From positions 62,001 to 126,000 of the forward strand of contig PMOI01000010.1 in the NCBI GenBank assembly GCA_003162475.1: a DNA stretch of 64,000 bases, given 5' to 3'. The DNA comes from Acidimicrobiaceae bacterium (GTDB lineage: Bacteria > Actinomycetota > Acidimicrobiia > Acidimicrobiales > RAAP-2). A program made the translations under genes and the position numbers. A model generated the notes under the pieces. That model did not search any database. It was not told the origin of the DNA and was given only the letters and a program-made list of their open reading frames with translations. Of this stretch, positions 50,942-58,695 are shown piece by piece (position 1 is the stretch's first letter; each line of letters begins with the position of its first letter).

Positions 50942-51637
50942 CTAACTCGCTCTCCCGCTCGAACCCTTGACCAGCGGTGTCACGCTTAGGTAGCCGCAAT
51001 ATATCCCCAAGGGCTGGCTTCCGATCAGTCCACCCTCGCGCATTGTCCGTGCCGTCACGTTGAGCCGCGAACCGGGCAACATCATCTCCACCGAGTTGAT
51101 TCGCCGGCAAGTGGGTCCGTTACCACTAAAAAATGCAACCGTGAACGACACCACACGCGAGTGCGACGTGACAAGAATTCGAGGAGATGCCGCGTTGGCC
51201 TTCGATGAGTACGGCAACCCTCCGAAGATGCCCGTTCGTTGATCGCCAGCCACAGCAGTTGAGAGGTTAGTAAGCCGAGCCTCGAAAGTCGGGTAACCGC
51301 TCATCGCGCACGAAACAGAAGAAGACACCGAGGCACGTACGAGGATGCCAGCGGTCACGGCAGCACCGGGGATTGACGTCACGCCGAGCAGTTTCACGCG
51401 TGCGCTTGGACAAGTAACTGCTGCCGCAGCCAAAGCGTCGTTATGGCCAGAGGACGCGGTCGCCCTTGAGAATCGATCGACACCAGCCACGATGAGGCAC
51501 GCCACAGTGACAAGGGTGATGACAAGTAGACCGCGACGACGACGTCTGCGCCGCGACAGCACGCGAGCTTCTTTTATAAGAGCCTCTTCGTCGAGGAGGT
51601 CGACCGTGCTGGGGGCCAGTTGATTGATTGTTGCCAT
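50942..51637 (-). CDS. Membrane-anchored DUF4232 protein 3
   Basis: 231 residues from ATG 51637: tag LLDEEALIKEARVLSRRRRR, membrane helix (about 38-56) and a DUF4232 domain (CPSARVKLLGV, CAMSGYPTFEARL, YCGYLSVTPLV). It is a tandem paralogue of the gene at 50237 in the same frame. It is divergent from the GntR gene at 51693, and the shared 55-base gap holds the palindromic operator. Upstream codons to 51709 belong to the operator region and are not translated. Confidence 0.82.
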   Translation of the reverse strand: MATINQLAPSTVDLLDEEALIKEARVLSRRRRRRRGLLVITLVTVACLIVAGVDRFSRATASSGHNDALAAAAVTCPSARVKLLGVTSIPGAAVTAGILVRASVSSSVSCAMSGYPTFEARLTNLSTAVAGDQRTGIFGGLPYSSKANAASPRILVTSHSRVVSFTVAFFSGNGPTCRRINSVEMMLPGSRLNVTARTMREGGLIGSQPLGIYCGYLSVTPLVKGSSGRAS

Positions 51638-51660
51638 CGTCTTCTCCACCCGACTCCTCG

Positions 51661-51685
51661 ATGATACCAACACCAATGGTATCAT
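51661..51685 (+). promoter_or_regulatory. Divergent palindromic operator between DUF4232 and gntR genes
   Basis: ATGATACCA (51661-51669) and TGGTATCAT (51677-51685) are perfect 9-base arms with a 7-base spacer. TATCAT in the right arm is a -10-like box 7 bases before the gntR ATG at 51693. One regulator dimer could shut both directions. Confidence 0.75.
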
Positions 51686-51692
51686 TCTAGGA

Positions 51693-52037
51693 ATGGAAGT
51701 CAACCGCAATGACTCAGTGGCGCTTCACGTGCAGGTCGCCGCGGAGATCCGACGGGCGATCGCCGATGGTGAGGCGGTTCCTGGCGAACGTTTGCCACCG
51801 GCCACTGACTTAGCAGACGTGTTGGGCGTAAATAAGAACACCGTGATGCGAGCACTGCACCTCTTACGCGACGAAGGACTGCTTGACTTCACGAGAGGTC
51901 GTGGCGTGCGTGTCGTTGGCACGCCGCAGCAGAGTGCCGTACTCGTTCGAATCATCGAGCTCTTGGCGTTCGCGCGGGAACAGGGCTACCGGCGCGACGA
52001 GGTGGTGGCGATCATCGAAAGTCAAGGCTTACGATGA
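51693..52037 (+). CDS. GntR-family regulator (YtrA-like)
   Basis: 114 residues from ATG 51693: winged helix (VQVAAEIRRAIADGEAV, LPPATDLADVLGVNKNTVMRAL) and the short tail AVLVRIIELLAFAREQGYRRDEVVAIIESQ. It is closely related to the regulator at 45433. The start is chosen because it begins right after the palindrome and lines up with the other regulator. Controls itself, the divergent DUF4232 pair, and perhaps the NHL gene 97 bases downstream. Confidence 0.9.
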   Translation: MEVNRNDSVALHVQVAAEIRRAIADGEAVPGERLPPATDLADVLGVNKNTVMRALHLLRDEGLLDFTRGRGVRVVGTPQQSAVLVRIIELLAFAREQGYRRDEVVAIIESQGLR

Positions 52038-52134
52038 CTCGCGTGTGGCCCTGTGAAGAAACCGCTGCGACCGAAACTACGCAAGGGCACTCATCAGCGT
52101 CGAGCAACAATTGCTCGAAATTGGTGACGTTGCG

Positions 52135-53323
52135 ATGATAATCACCCCGACCGAACACGCCACAAACACCGGGGACGCGGAGTCTGTCGAACTACTCATC
52201 AGAGAGGCTCGGCGCAAGGCGCGACGACGACGGCTCATGATCGGTTCAATTATCTTCACAGCTTTGATCGCTGGCCCACTCGCAATCATGGTAGGCGGTG
52301 ATCTTGCCAACTCAACTCGACCGACTAACCACGGCGAGCGATCGCAGACCACAAATCTGCCGACAGGGCGCATCGTCACGCTGGACGTGGCTGGGTCGCT
52401 CGCTGTCGGGCCGAACGGCGTCCTCTACGCCGCCGCACCCGATGAGCATCGCATACTCGCCCGACTTCCGGACGGGAAGTTTAAGGTCGTCGCCGGAACG
52501 GAGACCGCCGGATACTCGGGCAACGGCGAGAAAGCGATAGATGCTGAACTGTCGGATCCAATCGACCTGACGTTCAATTCGATGGTCGATCTCTACTTCG
52601 TCGATTCCGGGCACGTCCGCGTCATCAAGAATGACGGAGTAATCGAGACTATTGTCGGCGACGGGTCGATTTCGTGGCCACTCGGTTCTCATCCAGCCGC
52701 CACAGTGGCGGATGGCGCGCCCGCCTTGAGTGCCTCGTTCCGTTCCGACCCGTCCATCGCATTTGGCCCGGGCGGCATCCTTTACATCGCTTCTGACGCA
52801 CAACTGCTACGTCTGACGAGCGCAGGTCGGCTCGATACCATTCGAACGCACCGCGTCTCATTCGGCAAGATCGTAGGTTTGCCAGTTTCGCTTGATGAGG
52901 GTCTCGACACACTCGCCGCCGCCAAGGACGGAAGCCTGTACGTCTCGGGATTCAACGGCTGGGCGATCTGGCACGTGGCGCCTAATGGCGCAGCCACCTA
53001 CGTTGGCTACGACCGGGGGGAGCGGCGGCACGATCCCCGATCTCGTCAGTGATCCTCGTGGTGCCGTCTACGCGGCGAACGGCGGTGCGATCGTGCGCGT
53101 TACGCCGACCGGCGTTGCCAAGGTCGACAAATTGGTCAAAGTCGATGGCAAATACTTCTGGGCAACGAACTTCGCGTTCGGCCCTCACGGCACGCTCTTC
53201 GTAGACGAATTGCCTGGCAACCTTGGCTTTGAGCCTCGACAGGAGCTTGTCTCGCTTCGCGGGGGTCGAACAAGAGTCCTGTGGACGGAACCAAAGTCGG
53301 CTGCTGCACGGCACAGCCAGTAG
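52135..53323 (+). pseudogene. NHL-repeat membrane protein, split by a frameshift at a G6 run
   Basis: The first frame (52135-53052) has the tag SVELLIREARRKARRRRL, a membrane helix (about 36-55) and NHL-type propeller blades (GPNGVLYAA..HRILARL, VDLYFVDSGHVRVI, GPGGILYIAS). The second frame carries on the propeller (DPRGAVYAANGGAIVRV, GPHGTLFVDE) to TAG at 53321. The frames switch near the run of six G at 53015-53020. One base lost or gained there restores a single protein of about 395 residues. It is either a sequencing error, a phase-variable site or a decayed gene. The stop codon lies inside the duplicated segment's first bases. Start ATG at 52135; a TTG lies at 52111. Confidence 0.8.
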
Positions 53324-53385
53324 GGCCCAAATATCACTCACTACCCGTTCCTCTTCGAAATCTCGGCTCAATCTCAGCGAGTACC

Positions 53386-53405
53386 TGTACTAGTGTACTA
53401 GTACA
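53386..53405 (+). promoter_or_regulatory. Tandem GntR operator overlapping start codon, copy 2
   Basis: TGTACTAGTACA (53394-53405) again ends on the A of the ATG. The neighbouring TGTACTAGTGTA (53386-53397) is closer to the palindrome than the matching site of copy 1, so copy 2 may bind regulator more tightly. Confidence 0.65.
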
Positions 53406-53812
53406 TGAGCCAGCGCCCATCCCTAACGTTTCGACTTGACCCGCAAAGTGGTCTCGCGCCCTACCGACAACTCGTTGATCAGGTTCGTCACGCCGTACGG
53501 ACCGGTCTTTTGCGAGACGGCGACCAGCTCCCTTCGGTGCGTGACGTCGTCACTCAAATCACGATCAATCCCAACACGGTGCACCGGGCCTACCGGGAAC
53601 TCGAGCATCAGGGGATCGCCGAGGGTCGTGCGGGTCTCGGAACCTTCATCACTTTGCACTTGAGTGTTGCGCCCGACGCAACAGAACATGGGACTTTCGA
53701 GCAAGCGCTTCATGACTTGGTCATCAACGCTCGCCGAGCCGGGATAGACGAGGAGACAATCCGCGAACTCATGCGAACTGCGCTGCGTCAAAACGGCAAC
53801 GTGCGATCGTGA
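53405..53812 (+). CDS. GntR-family (YtrA subfamily) transcriptional regulator, copy 2
   Basis: A 135-residue paralogue of the regulator at 2435. The DNA-binding residues 30-83 differ at one position only, while residues 84-111 carry most changes (LHLSVAPDATEHGTF against ARSRVAPNVTERVSL). Cross-regulation of both operons is therefore likely. GTGA overlap with the ATPase gene is kept. It follows the NHL propeller gene by about 80 bases. Confidence 0.92.
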   Translation: MSQRPSLTFRLDPQSGLAPYRQLVDQVRHAVRTGLLRDGDQLPSVRDVVTQITINPNTVHRAYRELEHQGIAEGRAGLGTFITLHLSVAPDATEHGTFEQALHDLVINARRAGIDEETIRELMRTALRQNGNVRS

Positions 53813-54723
53813 TCGAAGAAACGGCCGTGCTCGAAGCAGTAAACCTTGGCAAACGCTATCGACGCACCTGGGGACTACAGGAGTGCACCCTCACAATTCC
53901 CAAAGGTAGAGTGGCCGCCCTCGTTGGTCCGAACGGATCGGGAAAGTCGACGCTGCTCCGGATGGCTGCGGGTTTGCAAGAACCGAGCGCCGGAACGTTG
54001 CGAGTCCTCGGGAAGTCCCCGTCGCCAGGGGCTGACGATCTGCGCGAACGAGTCGGCTACCTAGATCAGGACCGTCCGCTCTATAAGAGTTTCCGTGTCG
54101 CCGAAATGCTGCGTTTTGGCGAAATGAACAATCCGACGTGGAACATGGACGTCGCGAAGAACCATCTCGCACTCCTCGACATTCCTTTACGCTCGCGCGT
54201 GAGCAATCTCTCGGGTGGCCAGCAAGCACAAGTGGCGCTCACGCTTTGTCTGGCGAAGCAGCCGGAGCTCCTACTCCTCGACGAGCCCGCCGCCGCGCTT
54301 GATCCGGTGGCGCGCGAGGACCTGCTCCGTCTACTCATGCGCCAAGTCGCCGACAGCGAATCGAGCGTGGTGCTCTCCACGCACGCGCTGAGCGACGTGG
54401 CGGCCATCTGCGACTACGTCGTGGTGCTCGCCCACGCTCGCGTGGTCCTGTCGAACGACACCGAGTACATAGTCGAGACTCACCGAATTCTCTCCATTGT
54501 CGGCGACGGTGATCTTGCGCTTCCGCCGGGCATCACCGTCATCCACGAGCAGCGCAGCGCCCGGGGTCGATCGCTCCTCGTGCGGGTGGAACTTCCCTTC
54601 AACGACGATCGTTGGCGCGTCGATCGACCAACCCTGGAGGAGATTGTCATGGCCTACCTGCGAAAGGGTTCGCCCCATCGTGATGGTCGCGACGTCGACG
54701 AGACGGAAAGCGGTGCGCGCTGA
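53809..54723 (+). CDS. ABC transporter ATP-binding protein, copy 2
   Basis: A 304-residue ATPase, same length and motif positions as at 2839 (Walker A 40-48, LSGGQ 134-138, Walker B 154-160). Changes are concentrated in the last 80 residues (GDGDLALPPG, RDVDETESGAR). All catalytic residues are intact, so both copies can work, and the ATPases might serve either permease. Confidence 0.93.
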   Translation: MIEETAVLEAVNLGKRYRRTWGLQECTLTIPKGRVAALVGPNGSGKSTLLRMAAGLQEPSAGTLRVLGKSPSPGADDLRERVGYLDQDRPLYKSFRVAEMLRFGEMNNPTWNMDVAKNHLALLDIPLRSRVSNLSGGQQAQVALTLCLAKQPELLLLDEPAAALDPVAREDLLRLLMRQVADSESSVVLSTHALSDVAAICDYVVVLAHARVVLSNDTEYIVETHRILSIVGDGDLALPPGITVIHEQRSARGRSLLVRVELPFNDDRWRVDRPTLEEIVMAYLRKGSPHRDGRDVDETESGAR

Positions 54724-55751
54724 TGTGGGTCGTGTGGCGCCAGCAGCGCTCCATTTTGATTGCATTCGCCCTACTCGCCGTTGTCGTATCGGTGTGGGCG
54801 TTGATCATGGGCCTGCACGAGCAGTCGCTGTGGCGTGAGTACTTATCCGCACCCTGTAAAGGCGAGGTCGGCGGATTCACCACTAGCGACGCCAGATTTT
54901 GTGAGCATGTGCAGTTCTCCCTCTACAACAGCGGGAAGTTGAATGAGGTGGTCATCGGCTTTGGTATGACATTCGCCCCACTCTTCGGACTGATCCTCGG
55001 CGTTAACGCCGTGGCGCACGAGATCGAACAAAAGACGAATCGTCTGGCTTGGACCCAGTCGGGCTCTCGCACTCGATGGCTCATGTACAAGTACCTCATG
55101 AGTGTCGCGTCACTGGTAGTCATCCTTGTGCCGTTGTGCTGGTTGCTCTCGTGGTGGGTCGGCGCGGCGCACGTCGCTCCTCGAATCATGCCGAAGGTCT
55201 TCGCGATCTCGGGCTTCATCGAAGTCGCCTGCGGAATCTTCTGTTTCGTGTTGGCCGTCGTTGTTGGACTCATCGTTCGTCGACCCGGCTGGTCCCTCGC
55301 GGCGGCCGCCGTCCTCTTCGCGGCGATCTTCTTAGGTTTCTACTCGTCCGGAGCCCTCCTCGATCTCGGGTCACCCTCGGTCGCCGTGTTACAGGGCAAT
55401 GGAGTGGAAGTGGGCTCGTCGAGTGGATTTATCGTGCCTGGTGGAGCCCCCGCAAATTCGTGGCCCATCTCACTGGGATTTGTACCGAAGATGGAGAAAA
55501 GCGTTCCGAGCACCTCCGTCTTGAACCGATCGGCGAGCCATGTGTATCGGTGTGCGGATGCGAGGAAGGATGGCAAACTAGAGCACTCCGAAACCTATTG
55601 CCTCAAGCACCTTGGTCTCATTGACGTTCAGTGGTACATACCGAACAGTCAATATTGGGCACTTCAGTCCTTCGAAGGAGGTTTTTACCTCATTGCGGCG
55701 GCGCTGCTGGCCGCACTCTCCCTCTTCGCGGTACGTAGAGCGAAGGCGTGA
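54723..55751 (+). CDS. ABC-2 type transporter permease, copy 2
   Basis: A 342-residue paralogue of the permease at 3753, four residues longer. The N-terminal 40 residues and the helices are nearly unchanged; the extracytoplasmic loop (about 215-310) is strongly changed and carries DARKDGKLEHSETYCLKH where copy 1 has a shorter segment. Such loop divergence after duplication suggests a different substrate or partner. Overlaps the ATPase stop at TGATG. Confidence 0.88.
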   Translation: MWVVWRQQRSILIAFALLAVVVSVWALIMGLHEQSLWREYLSAPCKGEVGGFTTSDARFCEHVQFSLYNSGKLNEVVIGFGMTFAPLFGLILGVNAVAHEIEQKTNRLAWTQSGSRTRWLMYKYLMSVASLVVILVPLCWLLSWWVGAAHVAPRIMPKVFAISGFIEVACGIFCFVLAVVVGLIVRRPGWSLAAAAVLFAAIFLGFYSSGALLDLGSPSVAVLQGNGVEVGSSSGFIVPGGAPANSWPISLGFVPKMEKSVPSTSVLNRSASHVYRCADARKDGKLEHSETYCLKHLGLIDVQWYIPNSQYWALQSFEGGFYLIAAALLAALSLFAVRRAKA

Positions 55752-55936
55752 TCGCACTCGGGCTATGGCTAACACGCACGACAAAAGTCGAGGTGGCGAG
55801 TCTCGCTCTTTCAAGGTAACTCGGGGGGTTCGGGTGAACGCTCAAACGTTCCCGCGGTAATTCTCTATCTGTCCTTCGAAAGCGAAGCGTCTCGATTTAA
55901 CCGTTGCGCCAAATGCCGCGAGTCACGTCGTCTCAA

Positions 55937-55985
55937 CGCCAGTGTCTGGTACCAGACCTGTCACGCCGGGTCACCGACGAGAACC
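55937..55985 (+). repeat. Dispersed intergenic repeat at right edge of duplication copy 2
   Basis: CGCCAGTGTCTGGTACCAGA then TCACGCCGGGTCACCGACGA. Beyond the palindrome (ends 55956) the sequence differs from copy 1 and is closer to the unit at 47939. Confidence 0.7.
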
Positions 55986-56028
55986 CTCACGTTGATGTTG
56001 TCATGTTTCAAGCTTGGAACTGTCAAAA

Positions 56029-57099
56029 TCAGTTCGTATATCCATTCGGCTGGCTCCAGCGCAACAGGTTCATGCGCTCAATGTTGACGTAACCGTGATC
56101 GACGAACCAATTGGCAGAATCGTAGAGGGCCCAGCTTGCCGGACGTGAACGGTAACCGAGTTCGCGCCGGGCCCTTGAATCTTCGAAGGTCATCGTCGTC
56201 GTTGCCATCTGCGCTGCCTCCAAGGGAACGCGCGGCTCGCGTTTCAGTACAATTCCTTCGATGAATTGCGACGCGCGTCCCGCGATCATGGGAAAGATTG
56301 ACGGGAAGCGTCGTTGGGACGAGGGAAGTCCGGTGATGTTCGTCAGCATCTCCAACATCGCGGCCATCGTGACGTTGTCGCCGCCGCAGATATAGCTTCG
56401 TCCCTGCGAGCCCTTCTCCAGCGCGAGGACGTGCCCTTCGGCGAGATCGTCAACGTGCGAAATATTCATTGCGGTGTCGACATAGCCGGGCATTTTTCCG
56501 TTCAAATAATCGAGGACAACTTTTCCCGAAGGTGTCGGACGTTGGTCGAAAGGACCGTGCGGCATCGTCGGCAGTACCAGGACGAGAGGAGCGCCTTGCG
56601 CGGCGAGTCGTAGTACTTCGTGCTCGGCCACGTACTTGGTCTTCTTGTAGTTCCCGTAGAGGTGCGAGAGGTCGGCCACGTCGTCTTCGTTCGAGGGTCG
56701 ACCGGACTTCGTCCGCCAGAGACCTAGGGTCGCGACGGTGGAGGTATAGACGGTTCGTTCGACGCCGGCTTCGGTGGCCGCACGCACGACGTTTCGACTC
56801 CCGTCGACGTTGACGGCGTAAAAACTCTCTGGATCCTTGGGCCAAAAACCGAATTTCGCAGCGAGATGAAAGCAGAATCGTGCTCCCTCAAAGACGCCAT
56901 TTAATGCTGACGCGTTGGTGATATCGACTTCGCGTCGCTCCAACTCAAGTCCGTCAAGATTCGAACTCTTGGTACCCGGCTCTACCAACGCCACCACGCC
57001 GACGTCTCGGCGCAGCAACGCCCGCGTGACGGCAGAGCCAATGAAACCTGCCGCGCCCGTGACGACAACACGGTCGCCGCGACGCAGTTCGAAGCTCAC
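56029..57099 (-). CDS. NAD-dependent epimerase/dehydratase, HpnA-like
   Basis: A 356-residue extended SDR with the cofactor motif TGAAGFIG (14-21), the catalytic Tyr151 and Lys155 (YKKTK), and STVATLG for the Ser. Length and sequence style (HLAAKFGFW, NVDGSRNVVRAA, YKKTKYVAEHE) are those of hopanoid-associated sugar epimerases (HpnA) and dihydroflavonol-4-reductase-like proteins; I cannot separate them. GTG at 57099 overlaps the aminotransferase stop, so both belong to one operon. Confidence 0.85.
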   Translation of the reverse strand: MSFELRRGDRVVVTGAAGFIGSAVTRALLRRDVGVVALVEPGTKSSNLDGLELERREVDITNASALNGVFEGARFCFHLAAKFGFWPKDPESFYAVNVDGSRNVVRAATEAGVERTVYTSTVATLGLWRTKSGRPSNEDDVADLSHLYGNYKKTKYVAEHEVLRLAAQGAPLVLVLPTMPHGPFDQRPTPSGKVVLDYLNGKMPGYVDTAMNISHVDDLAEGHVLALEKGSQGRSYICGGDNVTMAAMLEMLTNITGLPSSQRRFPSIFPMIAGRASQFIEGIVLKREPRVPLEAAQMATTTMTFEDSRARRELGYRSRPASWALYDSANWFVDHGYVNIERMNLLRWSQPNGYTN

Positions 57100-58508
57100 C
57101 TCATGACCCTCGTCGGGCTTGACGACCGGGTTCGCTTCATGGTGCCCTTAGCCATGGTGACGCCAAACTCCATCAGCCAGCGACTACTTTTCTCGGCGTC
57201 GCTCAACAGTTCGTCGAGGGCGTTGACGAACAGATCGATCTCGGCCTCTGCAGCGATGAGGGGTGGCAACAACTTGATGACGTTGACGCCGTCAGCGGCG
57301 ACTTGGGTCAATATTCCGTAGCGGTGGAACAGCGGAACGACGAGGGACTGGGTGAACATGGCGGTGCGCGCGGCCTCCACCGTTCGCCACCGTCGCCTCG
57401 CACCGGGCGAGGTCGGAGGACCAAAGACCACGCCCATCATCTGGCCGCGACCGCGCACGACGTGCAAGAACTCGTGGCGAGTGGCGAGCTCTTCGAGTCG
57501 AACGCGCCACAGGTCTCCCATCGCGGCCGCGTGCTCGACAACGTGCTCATCGTCAAAGACGGACAAGGTGGCGAGGCCCGCCACCATCGCTAACTGGTTT
57601 CCCTTAAACGTCGTCGAGTGGACCATGGCCCGGTCCATGGAGCTGTAGATCTTTCGAAGGATTTTGTCACTCGTCAACATCGCGCCCACTGGGACGTAGC
57701 CACCCGAAAGGGCCTTGGAGACGGTAATGATGTCGGGGTGCAGACCGTAGTGCTCGAAGGCGAAGAACTTGCCAGTTCGCCCGAGACCAGTTTGCACCTC
57801 GTCACAGATGAGCAGCGCGCCCGCGTCATGCACGGCGCCCTCGATCTCGTGCCAGAGATCGGCGTCGAGTTCGTTCACGCCCTTACCCTGGATGGGTTCG
57901 ACGATCAAAGCGGCGACGTCGCCTTGGCGAAGTTCACTCTTGAGCGTATCGAGGTCGCCAAAGGGGATCTCGGTCGAGCCCGGAAGGAGAGGACCGAATC
58001 CCTTCTTGAAATCGGAGGACCCGTTCACCGCTAACGCTCCCGTCGTCAGGCCGTGAAACGCGTGGGCGAAGTAACAGATGCGCCCACGTCCGGTGCTCGC
58101 GCGAGCGAATTTGATCGCGACCTCGACGGCCTCGGCGCCAGAGTTACAGTAGACCGCTCGTTCGATCTGGTCCGGACTGCGAGTGACCAACTGTTCAGCG
58201 AGGAGTCCCGGCAACAGCGCGCAGTCCATCTGGACCATATTGGGCAGATCCGCGTCGATCGCCTGGTGAAGGGCATCTTTGATAACGGGGTGACTGCGAC
58301 CGAGTGCGAAGACGCCGAAGCCGCTCAGCAGGTCGAGGTATCGCTTGCCCTCGTCGTCGTAGAGGTAGCAACCCTCACCGCGAACGTAAAAGCGATCAAA
58401 GCCCAGGGTCTTCACGACTTTGGTCAACTGGGGGTTGAGGTATTCGTTATGGAGTTGAAAGTTCTCACCGTGACGCTGATCCAGTAGTTCCGCGAGATTG
58501 AATGACAC
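57096..58508 (-). CDS. Class III aminotransferase (PLP), possibly HpnO-like
   Basis: A 470-residue fold-type I enzyme. The PLP lysine is Lys265 in TVSKALSGG, the pyridine-binding Asp236 is in LLICDEVQTG, and CNSGAEAVEVAIK (121-133) binds phosphate. It resembles ornithine/acetylornithine-type aminotransferases, the family that includes HpnO of hopanoid side-chain synthesis. The coupled HpnA-like gene makes that reading possible, but no squalene-hopene cyclase or HpnH/G is in the window. A polar C-terminal tail of about 35 residues is extra. Confidence 0.85.
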   Translation of the reverse strand: MSFNLAELLDQRHGENFQLHNEYLNPQLTKVVKTLGFDRFYVRGEGCYLYDDEGKRYLDLLSGFGVFALGRSHPVIKDALHQAIDADLPNMVQMDCALLPGLLAEQLVTRSPDQIERAVYCNSGAEAVEVAIKFARASTGRGRICYFAHAFHGLTTGALAVNGSSDFKKGFGPLLPGSTEIPFGDLDTLKSELRQGDVAALIVEPIQGKGVNELDADLWHEIEGAVHDAGALLICDEVQTGLGRTGKFFAFEHYGLHPDIITVSKALSGGYVPVGAMLTSDKILRKIYSSMDRAMVHSTTFKGNQLAMVAGLATLSVFDDEHVVEHAAAMGDLWRVRLEELATRHEFLHVVRGRGQMMGVVFGPPTSPGARRRWRTVEAARTAMFTQSLVVPLFHRYGILTQVAADGVNVIKLLPPLIAAEAEIDLFVNALDELLSDAEKSSRWLMEFGVTMAKGTMKRTRSSSPTRVMR

Positions 58509-58695
58509 GTCGCTCCTTTGGTCGTTGCTCTCAATCTACGTCTTCGTTCGAAGAACTCATCAACCGACGAGAGGTGCGGCCCGCGTCGTTTCATTTCAAA
58601 CCAATCACCAGCGCCCGCGCGCGCGGCCATCTTCTTTTCGTTTGGGGGTGCGTCGTGTGGTGGTCGAAGAGAGAAAGTGACCGTAGGCTCGAAAG

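Larger units (their letters stand above)
53319..55956 (+). repeat. Segmental duplication, copy 2 (GntR-ABC-permease operon)
   Basis: Counterpart of 2349-4972. The left edge is AGTAGGGCCCAAATATCACT and the right edge is the palindrome GTCTGGTACCAGAC (55943-55956). Both copies have the same orientation. Confidence 0.9.
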
